Below the pieces are notes generated by a model. That model ran no database searches. It was given only the letters and a program-made list of their open reading frames with translations, and had not been told where the DNA came from. The position numbers and the translations under genes are program-made. A DNA stretch of 64,000 nucleotides. Origin: Manduca sexta. Lineage: Eukaryota > Arthropoda > Insecta > Lepidoptera > Sphingidae. The stretch's first letter is position 1. Every line of letters starts with the position of its first letter. Where the stretch lies: the NCBI RefSeq assembly GCF_014839805.1, contig NC_051134.1, forward strand, positions 7,037,170-7,101,169, read 5' to 3'. Positions 1 to 12,279 of the stretch are shown here, piece after piece.

Positions 1-702
1 ATACGCAATTTGAAGGTCAAAGATTCATTAATGGAAAAAATGAAGAGCCTCTTGTCGGCACTGTGTTTTGCCCCGCCGCACTACCGATAGAAAAGTTAAT
101 GAATATTAATTAAAACACAATATTGTTTTTGTGTCGGCTGTCCGATGTTTTGATACAATCTGTTACCATCTTTGTTTAGACTCAATATTTGTTTTACATC
201 TAACGGTTTATTAGCGAAAATAAATATTGAAGCTCTCTGTGGTTTTATGGTTATTTCTATTAATGAAAACAATAAGCATTTGTATTCTTAAAGGTATCGA
301 TTAAAGACGAAAACCTGTCAAATATTTTCACCATGGAAACGAACCTTCACTCCGACTTCACAGCCACTTTGCCCTTTGCAGTACTGAACCTGTCAAATGT
401 AATATTTATTCCCTTCTGCTCGAGCAGCAAATACCCCGTTATAATGATTAATAGTTCACCCCTACCCGTATTCCGACACCGCGATATTTTATCAGCTCGT
501 TCATCATAGTTATCCAAAGAAGGGGAACTTTAAGATTAGAAGCGTATTCCAGCAATATCGCCTAAATATAATAAAAAGTATAAGTAATAATAATAAATGT
601 CTAACAGCAAAGTGATTATACTGTACAATATAGTCCAAATACCTGCAAGAAACTATGCTGCTTTTCTACTCTGTCATTAAATTATATTGCACCGGTTGGA
701 TA
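1..702. other. AT-rich DNA, no feature recognised
   Basis: No coding pattern, splice-bounded frame, RNA gene or clear repeat boundary could be seen in this stretch. It is ordinary AT-rich, single-copy-looking DNA leading into the repeat that begins near 703. Confidence 0.5.
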
Positions 703-865
703 GAAATGAAACGAAATGAAATGATTTAATTGAACACGTAAAATGTTATATATTATTTACATTCAGTCAATATTAACTCTACTACCGTACGGAAAGCAGT
801 TTTCACCAGAGAAGAACGGGCAAGAAACTCTGGTGTTGAAAGGTGGTGTTCAAAATGACTTCGGA
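703..865 (-). repeat. Interspersed repeat, family R3 (copy 1)
   Basis: This segment matches 33905-34065 over about 150 bases. Both copies start with GAAAT-type pentamer repeats and share a core reading CACCAGAGAAGAACGGGCAA followed by GAAACTCTGGTGTTG. If the pentamer array is a 3' tail (CATTT on the other strand), the element is the minus-strand 3' end of a LINE or SINE. The family identity is not established. This copy is more diverged at its tail than the one at 33.9 kb. Confidence 0.55.
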
Positions 866-1031
866 AAGTGATCCGCTAAAATGTCTTATATATTGATTCT
901 TTCTCGTGACAGTGGATGTTTAATGCAATGAAAGTACGCGTCGAGTACTTACTAGAAGCTATGTAAAGATAAGAGCTGTGATTATCTATTAAAAACTATA
1001 CACATAGAGTTTTGAATTATAATATATTTAA

Positions 1032-1700
1032 ATCATATCTTAATGAAATGTAATTTTTGAAAGACGACCACCGATCATGTTTTGTTTGCCTGTTTAATAT
1101 CACTATTTATTTTTTCCTCTTCTCATGATTGAAAACTATGTTTGTAAATGTAGGCGAATGCACGCTGTACGCCGTTATTTAAGTATGAATCTATGTTCTC
1201 TTTATTTGCTATCGCTAATTTTATTTTATGCCGCTCCAGGTTTAGTCGATTGATTCCATCTTATCCCATGTTAACGGTGATGTGCGTGCAATAGCTTATA
1301 ACTATTGTGGCTATGTACAAGAAAAGATTTGAAAAAAAAATACAAAAGAAGTACTGAACAATTGATGACAAAAAAGAAAGCCCGGAGTTTCTTTCTGGCC
1401 TTTCTTCTTCGGTAGTCACTTAGGTAGCCAGTGAAAGCTGGTAGGTTAGTTGCTAGGCTAGGGCTCATGTCCTTCGGTGAGGATCAAGACGCGTTACCCT
1501 TTCTATTTCCCTACTTGCCAGCCCGAGCTGGTTACTTGGTTTGTACCTTGTCTTTGTATATAAACTATCCCTAATTTAAAAATGTCCATGTATTATATAA
1601 GTAATTTTAATAGTTGTTTAGAAATAATAATTATTCTTATTCTTTGTTTAGACGTATCATAATGCAACTTGTTCGCTACGTGATAAATAAAGTATTTTAA
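1032..1700 (+). mobile_element. 5'-truncated LINE, 3' UTR only
   Basis: This segment aligns almost base for base with the 3' UTR of the long LINE at 7644-8330. It starts abruptly inside the UTR at the shared ATCATATCTTAATG and ends just after an AATAAA signal at 1686-1691. It has small indels relative to the other copy, for example near 1380-1530. No coding sequence is left, so it is a dead-on-arrival 5'-truncated insertion of the same non-LTR family. A target-site duplication was not found. Open frames within it, such as the minus-strand one at 1271-1468, are by-products. Confidence 0.8.
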
Positions 1701-1712
1701 TTCTTTTTTAAT

Positions 1713-3439
1713 ACTATTGAGATAAAAAAAATATTATTGTGACAAATACTGAGCGTTTGACAGACCAAAAGCAGTTGATCATTGACAGTCGTACTGGTCG
1801 TTTGGGTGGTAAAAATACTTGTGTATATTTCTGTAGTCAGTGATAGTTCTCTTTATTTTTAATCAAAATCTCCAGATCCTAACAATACAATCCAATTTAG
1901 AATCATAAAGCTTTGCTTGGTAAAATTGTACTGAGATCGACATCCTAAGACATTACTATATAGGCATGTTATATAGACATTTTATTGTGTAGTAGAAGAA
2001 GGCCTTTGATCTATATTTGATTAAAAACGTCAGTAAGTATTTGCTCACGGACACTGACGGCCAGAACGTGATCAAGATGCCGTAGGTATTAGTGGAACTC
2101 AATCAATGAACGATTGTCGTCAATAATTTCAAATTTGTGAGCTCTCTTATGATGATGATAAGGTTAAGAGCTTTATGATTTTATAAATATTGGTATAAAA
2201 ACACGGAGTTTCAAAAAGGAAAAGTAATATTTTATAGAAACAAATCCATACCACTTTGACTAAAACAATAGCGTAAGCGATGCACTGATTTTTAATTTTA
2301 GATATGTTCCAATCAATCCAAACAGGAATCAAATCTACACAACTTCAGTTCACGCTACAAACAGAGCTATAAGTGACTTCTTAAATTCTATTATATTTCC
2401 CGGCAGAATCTCACAATACACTTCCGGCCACATGCCAAATCACCTTCCTCCACTGCATCCTTAAATGAGCTGTTAGGAGTCCCTTGCATTTGTCTTGCTT
2501 TAATTTTTAATCTTGCTGTTTAGCATTTTCAGAGACCTACTTTATTTCGCCGGAATATATTTTAGTTGTGAAGTATTGTAAATTATAACGGGTAAAATAT
2601 ATATTACTGGCCATTACGAGGAAATCGTTTGTAATATATATTATTTCATTTGTAAATGTTTCTCCAAAAGTTGCCTCCTTTATAAAGAGTAAATGGTTTA
2701 GATTAACTTGATAATTTTCAACAAACAATTTCGCATTGGAATTCCTATCCATCAACAGAAAATATTCAATTTTGCCTTTGAAGCGCAAAAATAACAGAAA
2801 ATGAAGAAGCAAAATCTAAAACAACTCTCTGCTAACACTAGACTTTTACCAAACAAGAGCAAACCCATTATTCCTTTGCCCAACCACATCAATTGTTCAT
2901 TCTGGCGGGCGGTTAAAACAAATTAATACCTAATTGCTTCTCAGAGGCCACTCGGGAGTCCCGGACCACTGTTCCTGGATTCGCACAACCCAATTATACC
3001 CGGCGTAAACTTTGAAAAGACCCGAAGCGTAATCGATAAAAGAGTATTCTTTTGATTAAATCCGCTCATCCAGGCCTGGTGTGAATTGAATATTCATTGG
3101 GAATCGCATTCGGGAGCGGCGGCGTGAAATCACTGTTCTTGGATGTATTGCTGGTAAACGCTGGGCGCGCGAATGTTTCTGCCTTTGGAAAATATAGACG
3201 GATTGCTTCAAGGCGTTCGCCGGAGAAACGGCGTCTTCGTATGTAAGATTCAGACTACAGCCATTTGTAACCCTTTACCTAGCTATACAGCAACAACTAT
3301 TAGTATTTATATACAATGGTAGTTTAAGTCAAATGAAAGCGACTATGCATATTAGCTTGTATTGAAGAGCAAAAATACGACTACAGCGTAATTATTTTAA
3401 GAAGTAAGCGATGTAATTATATTATTACTAGTACTATAG
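1713..3439. other. No gene recognised; GC-elevated patch at 2880-3250
   Basis: Most of this stretch is AT-rich with no recognisable feature. From about 2880 to 3250 the sequence becomes richer in G, C and CpG. It contains homeodomain-like TAATTG and ATCGAT words, looks single-copy, and could be a conserved non-coding element. The minus-strand open frame at 2537-2812 (91 codons) shows no known domain and is probably chance. Confidence 0.35.
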
Positions 3440-4169
3440 AGAAATAATCTAAATGTAGAAAAGGAGTGCTCTGAGGCAGCGGTGAACCAAAGCTTATATA
3501 CTGAATTAATTTGTGGAAATTTTGACCCGCACCCAGTGAAACCTACCTTAACAATTGATCTTACTGAGGATGACTCACTATTAAATAATAATCAACCTAA
3601 TGTGCATAATTTGAGTCATAAAAGATAATTAAATATATAAAATTAAATAAATTTATTAAAAACATAAAAAGACTTAGCCAGAACCAAAAACAGTTTGCCA
3701 AGAATTTAGCTTTAAGGAAGGAACGTAGGGCTTTATTAGATAAATTTAATAACTTCCAGATAAAATTAGAAGATAGCAAGAGGATTTATGAAATTGACAC
3801 CCAGCATTTGTTAAATGAAATTAGAATGCTGGAAGAATCTCTAAGCTTAACATATAATAAATATATATCTTCTAAAAATAAAATTGATGAACTTCTTTAC
3901 AATTAGATAATAAAACAGTGTCTCAGTTAGATCATGTTACAAATATTAATAATAACTGTAAAAACTTGTCAGAGAGTACTGCTGTGGCATCTGAGTGCAC
4001 TGTGTCTTTGCTTGACACAGAAAAGATTGTCATGGGTGATGTTCAGTGTATCGGTCAGTTAAACCACCAGTCTACCAATATGAGTAACGCTAAAGAAGAG
4101 ACCCATTGTGCGGGATTTTCTACGGTGGTATTTTCAGATAACATAGGAAAGGTTTTGGTACATTGCTAA
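3440..4169 (+). pseudogene. LINE ORF1, broken into three frames
   Basis: Three consecutive plus-strand frames look like one ORF1 split by single-base shifts. The first (about 3440-3629) encodes an acidic, Asn-rich stretch with DLTEDDSLLNNN. The second (about 3622-3906) encodes a Lys/Glu/Leu-rich helix (KNLALRKERRALLDKF, then LLNEIRMLEESLSL) that should form a coiled coil. The third (3896-4169) continues with QLDNKTVSQLDHV. ORF1 proteins of this class bind element RNA and multimerise through coiled coils. No zinc knuckle or RRM could be recognised, so the RNA-binding part may lie in the decayed 4170-4680 interval. Confidence 0.55.
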
Positions 4170-4684
4170 GTAACAGTCTCGAGCACTCTGTTACTAATAA
4201 CTGCCTGTCAGGAATGCACTATAAGGATATTGTTAAATGTTTAATAAGTAAAAATATAGTTCTCAGTCTTGTATTGCTCTTTAGTGGGCAATAGTGAGAA
4301 CTTATGTAAAAGGGATATTACAGAAAGCATTGCCTCTATGACCAAATTAAATTGTAAAAGTAATATTATGTGCATTTCCCTTTCTGGCCAATGTACCAGA
4401 CAGGTTAAATAAGCACATTCACATGTTAAACAATCATATGCAATTTTTAGTAAGTCACTATAGTGATAAACTGTTATTTTTGACATAAATAAATTTACAG
4501 ACAATTGTAGATTTTCATTGACTAGAGATACTATGTATCTGTCAAAATTAGTTAAAGTTAAGATTGCTACATTGTTAGCATTTAATATTAACTCAGTCAT
4601 AAGTACTATGACGAAGTCCTCCATTACTACATGTTTTAGTAGTATTACTAATATAAGTGTAGTAAATAATTTAAACAATTAGTT

Positions 4685-5400
4685 ATGACAACAGAGAAAA
4701 GTGACTTAATATTAACTCATCAAAATATAAATCGTTTCTCTGGCAAAATACTTGACATAGAATTATTAGCAGAAAAATATAATATTGATATTTTATGTTT
4801 TACGGAGACATGGTTAAAAGCAGATAAAATGGCATTTAGTGTTAGTGGCTACAGAGTCGCCAGCTCGTTCTTTAGGATATCAGCAGAAGGTGGAGGCACC
4901 ATGATCCTCATCAAGGATGGTGTCTCTCACAAGGATAGGCAGGATATTGTAAAACTTTCTGTAGAACGAGTGTGTGAGGTCGCGTGTGCAGAGACTAGTG
5001 GTTTTATTATATTGTGTGTATATAGGCCTCCTTCATCAAGTATATTGGCATTTATTTCTAAAATGGAGGATATTCTTAAAAACTTAAAATGAATAATAAC
5101 GTTTTAGTCTGTGGGGACTTTAATATAGATTTGCTAGTGGATTCCACAGATAAAAGACTTTTTGAATTTACTTCAATCATTTAATCTAAACTGTCAATTT
5201 CTCGAGCCGACTAGATTAACTACAACTTCAGCTACCTGTATTGATAATGTTATTTCAAATTTTAAAATTAACTCTAAAGAATTATTAGCTGGCGTTCGCT
5301 CAGACCACACATGTCAAATGGTCAAACTGAATTGTGAAAGCAATAGAAGTAAGAACATAGTACAATTTAGACCCCTAACCCAATATAATCTACAGAAATT
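4685..5400 (+). pseudogene. LINE ORF2 N-terminus: APE-like endonuclease
   Basis: From the ATG at 4685 the frame carries the apurinic-endonuclease fold motifs of non-LTR retrotransposons: HQNINRF (Asn), ILCFTETWL (catalytic Glu), GGGTMILIKDG, and CVYRPP. A TGA near 5090 stops the frame. Just downstream CGDFNIDLL (catalytic Asp), EPTRLTTTSATCIDN and RSDHTCQM (SDH motif) continue the domain up to about 5340. The catalytic residues are therefore still present but split by a stop and a frame change. The enzyme nicks target DNA to prime reverse transcription. The copy is inactive as it stands. Confidence 0.8.
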
Positions 5401-5649
5401 TAGTGCTAGGCTTAATTTGGTGTTGCCTATGCTGACTTGCGGTTCAGACAACCCAAATAATATGTTTAAAACATTATTAAATGGTATTACAAACATATTT
5501 AATAAAACATGTAGTGTAAAATCAGTGCCACTAAAAATAAAATATCATTCAGTGCTTGGGCAACAAACGGTATTAGACGTAGTAGAGATGTTCTCTATGA
5601 ATTATATGACAGAAGGTCCTTTACACCCAATGTCGAATTTAATAATTAT

Positions 5650-7540
5650 GTGAGAACATACTCTCAAATTTTTAAACGTGTATGTAGGTATGCTAAAGCT
5701 GCCTATATCAGTAGTCATATTAAAAACTCAGATAATAGAATTAAAACTACTTGGAAAATTATTAATACTGAAACTGGCAAAAATAAAACTAATGACAAGA
5801 TTTTATTGAACATTAATGACGAGCTAGTTTCAGATAAATATAGAATAGCTAATTACTTTGAACATTTTTTACTAACATACCTTTTGAAACGACAAAATGT
5901 CTGCCATCCTCACCAGGGGCAGCTGAGTCGTTCTTAAAACAAAATGTTGATCTGTCGATTCCAAATTTCGAATTTGAGTTTGTCACGCACTCTGATATAA
6001 TAAAAGTATTTAAGAGCTTAAACATAAAAAGCACTGAAGACCTATGGGGTTTATCTGTTAAAGCGTTGCAGTCAGTAATAGACAACATTGCCCCAATTCT
6101 TGCGGAAATCTTTAACTGCTGCGTCAGAGACGGCATATTTCCTGATCTTATGAAGGTTAGCAAAGTAGTACCAATTTTAAAGCAGGTTGTTCTAACACCC
6201 CTCTAATTTCAGACCTATTTCTATTTTACCAGCCTTAAGTAAGGTATTTGAAAACTAATGCTTAACCAAATGCTGGTGTTTTTAATAAAAATGGGATCTT
6301 ACATAATAGACAATTCGGCTTTACAAAAGGCAGATCCACGCAAGATGCTGGACGTGCTTTAGTCAAAGCTGTGTTAGATGCTTGGGAGGGATCCCAGGAT
6401 GCACTGGGGGTCTTTTGTGATCTTTCCAAGGCATTCGATTGCGTCGATCACAAAACCCTCATTTTAAAGCTTCATTATTATGGTATTAGAGGAATTGGAC
6501 TTAAACTAATATCTTCATATTTATCAGGTCGAAATCAAAAGTATTTATCGACAACGTCTCCTCTGCCGGGTCCGCAGTTAGAATTGGGGTTCCCCAGGGT
6601 TCCATATTGGGTCCATTCCTATTCTTAGTTTACATAAATGACCTGCCTTACATGGTTGATAATATGGCAGATGTAGTATTGTTCGCTGACGACACTTCGA
6701 TTATTTTTAAGTTAAATAGAAGGGATGAGAATCTCGGTGAGCCACATAAAGTACTTAGTTTGATTTCTGACTGGTTCTCTTCTAATAATTTACTTTTAAA
6801 TGCCGCAAAAACGAAATGTGTCAGATTTTCGTTACTGAATAAAAAAAGGAACTAAATATTGATTTAGATGGGGATAAATTAGAATTAGTTCCCTCAACGG
6901 TCTTCCTCGGGGTTTCAATCGATAGTAAATTGCAATGGGGCCCCCATATTCAAAAAATTTCTAGTAAACTGAGCTCTGCCGTGTTTGCTATTAGGAAGAT
7001 TAGACAATTAACTGACGTGGCTACGGCAAGGCTAGTGTATTTTGCATACTTCCACAGCATTATGTCCTATTGTATTCTTCTGTGGGGCTCTGCTGCAGAT
7101 CTGCAGACCATTTTTATCTTGCAGAAACGAGCGATTAGAGCTATTTACAACCTTCGCTCTCATGATTCCCTTAGGCAAATGTTTAAGGAGGTGAATATAC
7201 TGACTTTGCCGGCCGAATATATTTTTCAGAATATAATGTACGTACGTAAAACCTTAGTACTTTTATTAAAAACAGTGACTTGCATAGTCTAAATACCAGA
7301 AATAAAAATAAATTGGTTGTCCCTAATCATAGGCTCTGTAAAACCAATAAATCTTTCTTAGTTAATAGCATTAAGTTCTATAATAAACTTCCCTTCGAAG
7401 TTACCAATTTGACCGAACAAAAATTCAAGTGTTATGTTAAGCGTGAATTAATGTGTAAAGGATACTATACTGTATCTGATTACCTTAATGATAAGACGGT
7501 TTGGAAAGTTTGTCCTGCACACAATGACCCACCATGTTAG
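5650..7540 (+). pseudogene. LINE ORF2: reverse transcriptase and C-terminus, frameshifted
   Basis: Successive plus-strand frames rebuild the polymerase order. There is a linker (5650-5937), then RT palm motif A FCDLSKAFDCVDH near 6413. The GVPQGS-type motif is garbled by an indel near 6590. GPFLFLVYINDLP follows at 6607 and catalytic FADD at about 6682. The thumb region reads FLGVSIDSKLQWGPHI and WGSA near 7090, and a C-terminal tail runs 7280-7540. At least four frame breaks separate these parts. The shared reading direction and correct motif order make the identification firm, and the breaks make it a pseudogene. Confidence 0.85.
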
Positions 7541-8335
7541 CACACATTAGTAATTAATTAACTGCCTAAAATGTCTTTGTTACATGTCTCACATGCTTTT
7601 TTATAATAATGACATTTCTATAGTTCTAATTTGACATAATCATATCATATCTTAATGAAATGTAATTTTTGAAAGACGACCACCCGATCATGTTGTGTTT
7701 GCCTGTTCAATATCACTATTTTTTTTTTTCTTTTCTCATGATTGAAAACTATGATTGTAAATGTAGGCGAATGCACGCTGTACGCCGTTATTTAAGTATG
7801 AATCTATGTTCTCTTTATTTGCTATCGCTAATTTTATTTTATGCCGCTCCAGGTTTAGTCGATTGGATTTCATCTTATCCCATGTTAACGGTGATGTGCG
7901 TGCATTAGCTTATATAACTATTGTGACTATGTACAAGAAAGACTTGGAAAAAATACAAAAGAAGTACTGAACAATTGATGACAAAAAAAGAAAAGCCCGG
8001 AGTTTCTTTCTGCCTTTCTTCTTCGGGTAGTCATCACTTAGGTAGCTAGTGAAAGGCTGGTAGGTTAGCTAGGCTAGGGCTCATGTCCTCACCGGTGAGG
8101 ATCGCGACGCGTTACCCTTCTATTTCCCCTACTTGCCAGCCCGAGCTGGTTACTTCGGTTTGTACCTAGTCTTTTGTATAAACTTTATCCCCTAATTTTT
8201 AAAATCTCCATAGTTATATAAGTGATTTTAATAGTTGTTTAGAAATAATAATTATTCTTATTCTTTGTTTTGACGTATCATAAGTGCAACTTTGTTCGCC
8301 TACGTGATAAATAAAGTATTTTTTATTTTTATTTT
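7541..8335 (+). repeat. LINE 3' UTR
   Basis: This is the non-coding 3' part of the LINE, from the stop at 7538-7540 to the A/T-rich tail after AATAAA at 8310-8315. The interval 7644-8330 is the part duplicated at 1032-1700. An open frame at 7669-7908 inside it has no known domain. The conserved block in both copies suggests this is the region recognised by the element's own reverse transcriptase, as is known for other LINEs with specific 3' ends. Confidence 0.75.
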
Positions 8336-9454
8336 CATACACCCTGCTTTATTTGAGTATCTATCTATCTATAACCTATGTTATTTCAGCTTAAAATGAG
8401 GATACACTATGCGCATTTGAATTTCAGATGGTAATTGAAGATAGCTAAGTTAGTCGCGATAGACTGTACAACATGGAAATTCCAAATCAAAATGCTTTTG
8501 TAAAAGCCTATTCAGAACAAAAGACATAAAAGAAAGCATTAGACGAAGACTTTTGTATTGTAACGATATGCTTACTGTTTGTTGCCATTTTATTTAAAAG
8601 AAACGTGAAAAATCGTTTTAGAGGCACTTCGATGTCTTTTAGCTTCCTTTTGCTATTATTATATTACTTTGCCTCTTTTGTTATTTTCCAGTAATCAGTT
8701 GAAAGTGAGTCGTGGATTTCTTTTAATTAAGTATAGTGGATAGGACTTTGGTAAATTCGGTCTATGGGACACCTAAAATATACCTCAATGGAATCCACTA
8801 TCTACTGCAAGTCGTAAAAGACAGCCCATCGGAGCTGAGCGCTTAACTAGAATACATTGTCACCACAAGTGACTTTGTGGTGGACCAAGTATGGTGCGTT
8901 GTGGTTCTGGCATAAATCGGAGGTATTTCGTTTCAGTTCTAGAGAGTTTCGTTTCGTTCGAAGTCTATCCATGATGCCCGGAAGGTGGTTCATACGGTTT
9001 AATGTTAAGAACCTAGGTTCACGTTGAACAGTTTGTTACTAAGTCGGTGACTTAAGAAATGATGGGAAATAGTCAATTCTAGAATTTTACTCTCAACCAA
9101 TTATAATCACTTGTTAGTATATACTGGCTTACTCAAGATTGGATTTATAATGGATTTGGTAAAGTCCTTATTCTTTATTTCATCAAAATTACTTCGGTAA
9201 TACATGAAATATTATTTGCACATTTTCTCATCTTTTCCGTATCTATGTGGTAATGGTGTTCGAAAGGTAGCGCCTTGTTTCAAAGTAATTGTTTTCAGTA
9301 AACAAACTAATATGTGTGGACATGATCGAAATTAATATTCGAATTCGTGATGAATATATTGTTTTCCAACATTGATATTTAAAGTCTCATGCAGTGCTAC
9401 TACTATTATAGTCACACGTAGCAATTAGCATTAAACTTGATAGCCTTTTAGGGT
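8336..9454. other. No feature recognised
   Basis: This is AT-rich DNA after the LINE tail. No open frame, splice pair, RNA gene or repeat could be supported here. Confidence 0.5.
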
Positions 9455-9627
9455 TTTTCTGCTCAGGTATCAGCTCGGGACTTGGGATTTGAAGCCGATA
9501 TGGCGATGCTCTCGCACCCTATCACATCATGGGACGAAACACTTATGACAAAAGGTACGTGCCTTGGTTGCACCTCTGCCTATCCTTTCCGATGATAAAG
9601 GGGTGATGTGTGTATATTTTTGTTCGT
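9455..9627 (+). repeat. SINE family S2, 3' part
   Basis: This shares its body with the copy at 44.0-44.25 kb: a block around CGATATGGCGAT, then CACCTCTGCCTA, then GATAAAGGGGTGATGTGTGT and a T-rich end. The tRNA-like head is missing or unrecognisable. It is a diverged, probably 5'-truncated copy. Confidence 0.5.
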
Positions 9628-10120
9628 CTATCTAGTTATAAAAAATCTAAGCGAGTTTAGACTCCTTGCAGAAAGTGTTTGAGTTTATTTTTCTGTTTAT
9701 GCCCCAATTTGTAGGTTATGGCTGTAACCATGTAATTGAAATGTTAATATTATTTGCCCCGACGTCGGAAAGGACGTTTTAAAGGATTTTATATTCAAAT
9801 TAAATTGTCGCCTGTTTCTTTACGTAATTGTTATCTTCATTTGATTATCTCATGTTTTATTTATATCTGTAACTTAATATTCTAAGATAAATTGATTTGA
9901 AAGCGTGGGACGTTGAGTGATGATCTTTGTTGTAGTAATGGCCTGATAGTGGATTTACTGTCTCCCTTTTATGAATACATTAGTAGAAGATAATCTAGTA
10001 TAGTCAGTTAAATTATGTGTTCTGTTATTCATGTCTCTAGACAGTCAATATGATGTTTTCTTTGCTGATAACTTAGTTAAGGTTTTGATGCGGGGTTCAA
10101 TATTTTCACTAAGTATAACA

Positions 10121-10290
10121 CAAAAAAAAACACTGATCACGCCTTAACCTTTGAAGAGGGCACACAGGTGTAACCAGGTCACGCACCATTCGCCGAGATT
10201 ATCTCGCGTCATGTGATAGGGGGTGGGCCTGTTGTCATATCAGGTACAAATTTCAGACTTCGGACTGAACTGAGAAGAAAGCTAACATCA
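10121..10290 (-). repeat. SINE family S2, diverged minus-strand copy
   Basis: Read on the minus strand, this has the family S2 order. It includes the CCCCTATCACATGACG-type block, GACCTGGTTACACC, and a tail running into a homopolymer at 10122-10131. It pairs with the better copies at 25.9 and 53.9 kb. The tRNA-like part is not recognisable. Confidence 0.45.
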
Positions 10291-10479
10291 TGTTGTTTAC
10301 CGCCCATGCTATACTACTATGTTACCGACGTAGTACGCTTTAAATTATATAATTAAAATTCTAGTAAAGATATTGGTTTCGTCTTATATTTGCATTTATT
10401 ACATATTAATTACTGTTTGTGAAATATGTGTTAACCGTGCTTAAAAAGCGAAATGTCTATTGAATCTAACTTCTTTCAT

Positions 10480-10767
10480 ATCCTTATACATATTTTAGGA
10501 AGGATTCTGTTGATGGTAGGATATACTTTATATCCGCCCGGATATCGAACATTGTACACAAGATGTTTAAACCCGCCATAGTGACATAACTGAGTGTGTC
10601 GCGTTCCGGGATCAGCTGGTGTATACCCGGTTCCAACAAGTCGGCATAATTGTGTCAACTATCGAGAGATGATCATAACTCGTCAGTCGACATTCTATTG
10701 GATCCCCCTCCACTTTCCATCAGGACAAGTGGGGTCACATTGCACTGCCCATATATAAAAAAAAACA
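10480..10767 (+). repeat. Interspersed repeat with A-rich tail
   Basis: This block has a GC content above its surroundings. It ends in CTCCACTTTCCATCAGGACA, a short spacer, and an A-run at 10758-10766. The terminal stretch resembles 3' ends of lepidopteran SINE/LINE repeats as I remember them. No second copy was found in this window, so the call rests on the tail and on resemblance. Confidence 0.4.
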
Positions 10768-12036
10768 TGTTTAAATATTAACAAACTTATGTTGCAGTCG
10801 ATGAGCAAAATATAAGTAGGTATGTCATAAGTAGCTGCAAATAAGAAAGTTAGACTACTTATAATAGCATTTCCTAACATTAAACTAACAAGTCCCAAGG
10901 TATAAATTTGAATTGTGGGTCAAAAAAGTCTTGACGTGATATAATTATAAAAATTAGGAAGCCAGCATTAAAGAATATTAAAAGAGCTTGAAACTGAATA
11001 GTATACAATTTTAAATATTCAAATCCTACAATTAAAAAGGGTGGCTGCGAAAATATTTGAACGGCGGGTAAGATTTAAATAATAATTCTTAGTATTTTAA
11101 TAGCCAAGAGAGGTCTATCTCTGAAAAATCATTAAGTGTTAGATTGTAGACGTTAAGTCGGCTCAATTGGGTAGTCCCATTGTCTCAGAGACAATCGAAA
11201 TGAAGTGGCAGTTTGAATATTGCATTTCGTAGTCTGTGAAATTGCTGGAGCCTAAAAAATACCCCGTTTCCTACCAAATCGATGTTAATTTAAAGACGCA
11301 ACCACGAATCTGGCATTATGAATTTTCGTAACTGACGATACAATTAGATTATATATATTCGTTTATCACTTCTTACTCATGAATAAATCAAACACTATCC
11401 TTTGATAAAATGAGGTAGAATAGCTGGTCAATGACATACAAATAGCTAACAAAATCCAAATCAATCGCAATCACCATGCCGGCCAGCATTGCAGCTGGAT
11501 ACTCTGTTCACGAAATTAGATTCTGCTCATTCAGTTGCTGGGAACTGGTGTAGTACGTCGTAAATTTAACACGACCCGCGTTGGGTATGAAGCGTATCTA
11601 TAACAGTAATTTAACCATATAAAACCCGGAATTGAATTCAATTCCATTCTAGATGGCCATTTCGAAAAGCGGATAGCATTTATGAATTATAGTCTTAGAA
11701 GTCCTAACTGATCAAAAAGTAGAGTATATCATGTGATGCAAAATGTCAGGTGACCGATCATAACATGCCAAATTCTTTTCGCATCATACTTGAGTTGCGT
11801 GTTGCGCCAACGCTATATTGGAGTAGAATAGTGGCAGACGGAAGAAGAAGAAATTGTAATTTATTACCATATCTAATACAAAAGGGATTGTGTATTCATT
11901 ACTGGTCATTCAGTAATGGAGATCAAAAGAAGTAACATTCTTGCTATTCAAAATTCAATAATTACACAAAATGCGACGTTAAAGCTTATGCAATATAGTA
12001 TATTTTAAGATACTGAACCAGCGACGATATAACTAC
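10768..12036. other. No gene recognised
   Basis: This is AT-rich DNA. An 18-base perfect palindrome (GGAATTGAATTCAATTCC) lies at 11628-11645. The 61-codon open frame at 11750-11935 has no recognisable domain and no supportive splice or start context. Confidence 0.45.
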
Positions 12037-12279
12037 TAGTGAACTTAATTGATGATAGGAAACTAGCTACTGCACTGGTTTAAAAACACAACAGTTGAAC
12101 TGAGATTTAGTTTTACGGATCCTAGTGAAGACTCTTTGTTAGATGAGACAGTAAATAATTCTAGAAAAAAAGTAACTGAAGTTAATGATTCTGTGACAAA
12201 GACAAACTCTTATTAGAACTAAAAAGTGAAAGGAAAAATGTTGACTGATATTGTTTTAATGTTAGTGAACCTAATTGAT
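12037..12279 (+). other. Coding-like fragment between 17-bp direct repeats
   Basis: TAGTGAACYTAATTGAT occurs at 12037-12053 and 12263-12279 with one mismatch. Between them a plus-strand frame of about 45 codons, from roughly 12079 to the TAG at 12215, has protein-like composition (FTDPSEDSLLDETVNN, then KKVTEVNDS). It has no ATG. It could be a decayed exon, a piece of a LINE ORF1 (the acidic Ser/Leu/Asn style resembles the LINE at 3.5 kb), or chance. The direct repeats could be a target duplication, but no poly(A) precedes the right one. Confidence 0.3.

Larger units (their letters stand above)
3440..8335 (+). mobile_element. Non-LTR retrotransposon (LINE), near full length, decayed
   Basis: This is a Jockey/CR1-type non-LTR retrotransposon. 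In order it has ORF1 pieces (about 3440-4169), an APE-like endonuclease (4685-5340), a reverse transcriptase (about 5950-7100), a C-terminal region ending with a stop at 7538-7540, and a roughly 790-base 3' UTR with AATAAA at 8310-8315 followed by an A/T-rich tail. Frameshifts and stops break both ORFs, so it cannot be autonomous now. The 5' limit is approximate, because coding-like sequence begins after a stop near 3437 and no target duplication was found. The clade assignment rests on remembered family motifs, not on a search. Confidence 0.85.

Noticed and set aside
4241..4678. 145-codon minus-strand open frame
   Set aside because: It lies antisense inside the decayed LINE between ORF1 and the endonuclease, has no domain, and its hydrophobic content is what antisense of AT-rich coding DNA gives.
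5849..6163. 104-codon minus-strand open frame
   Set aside because: Shadow of the LINE reverse transcriptase region on the opposite strand.
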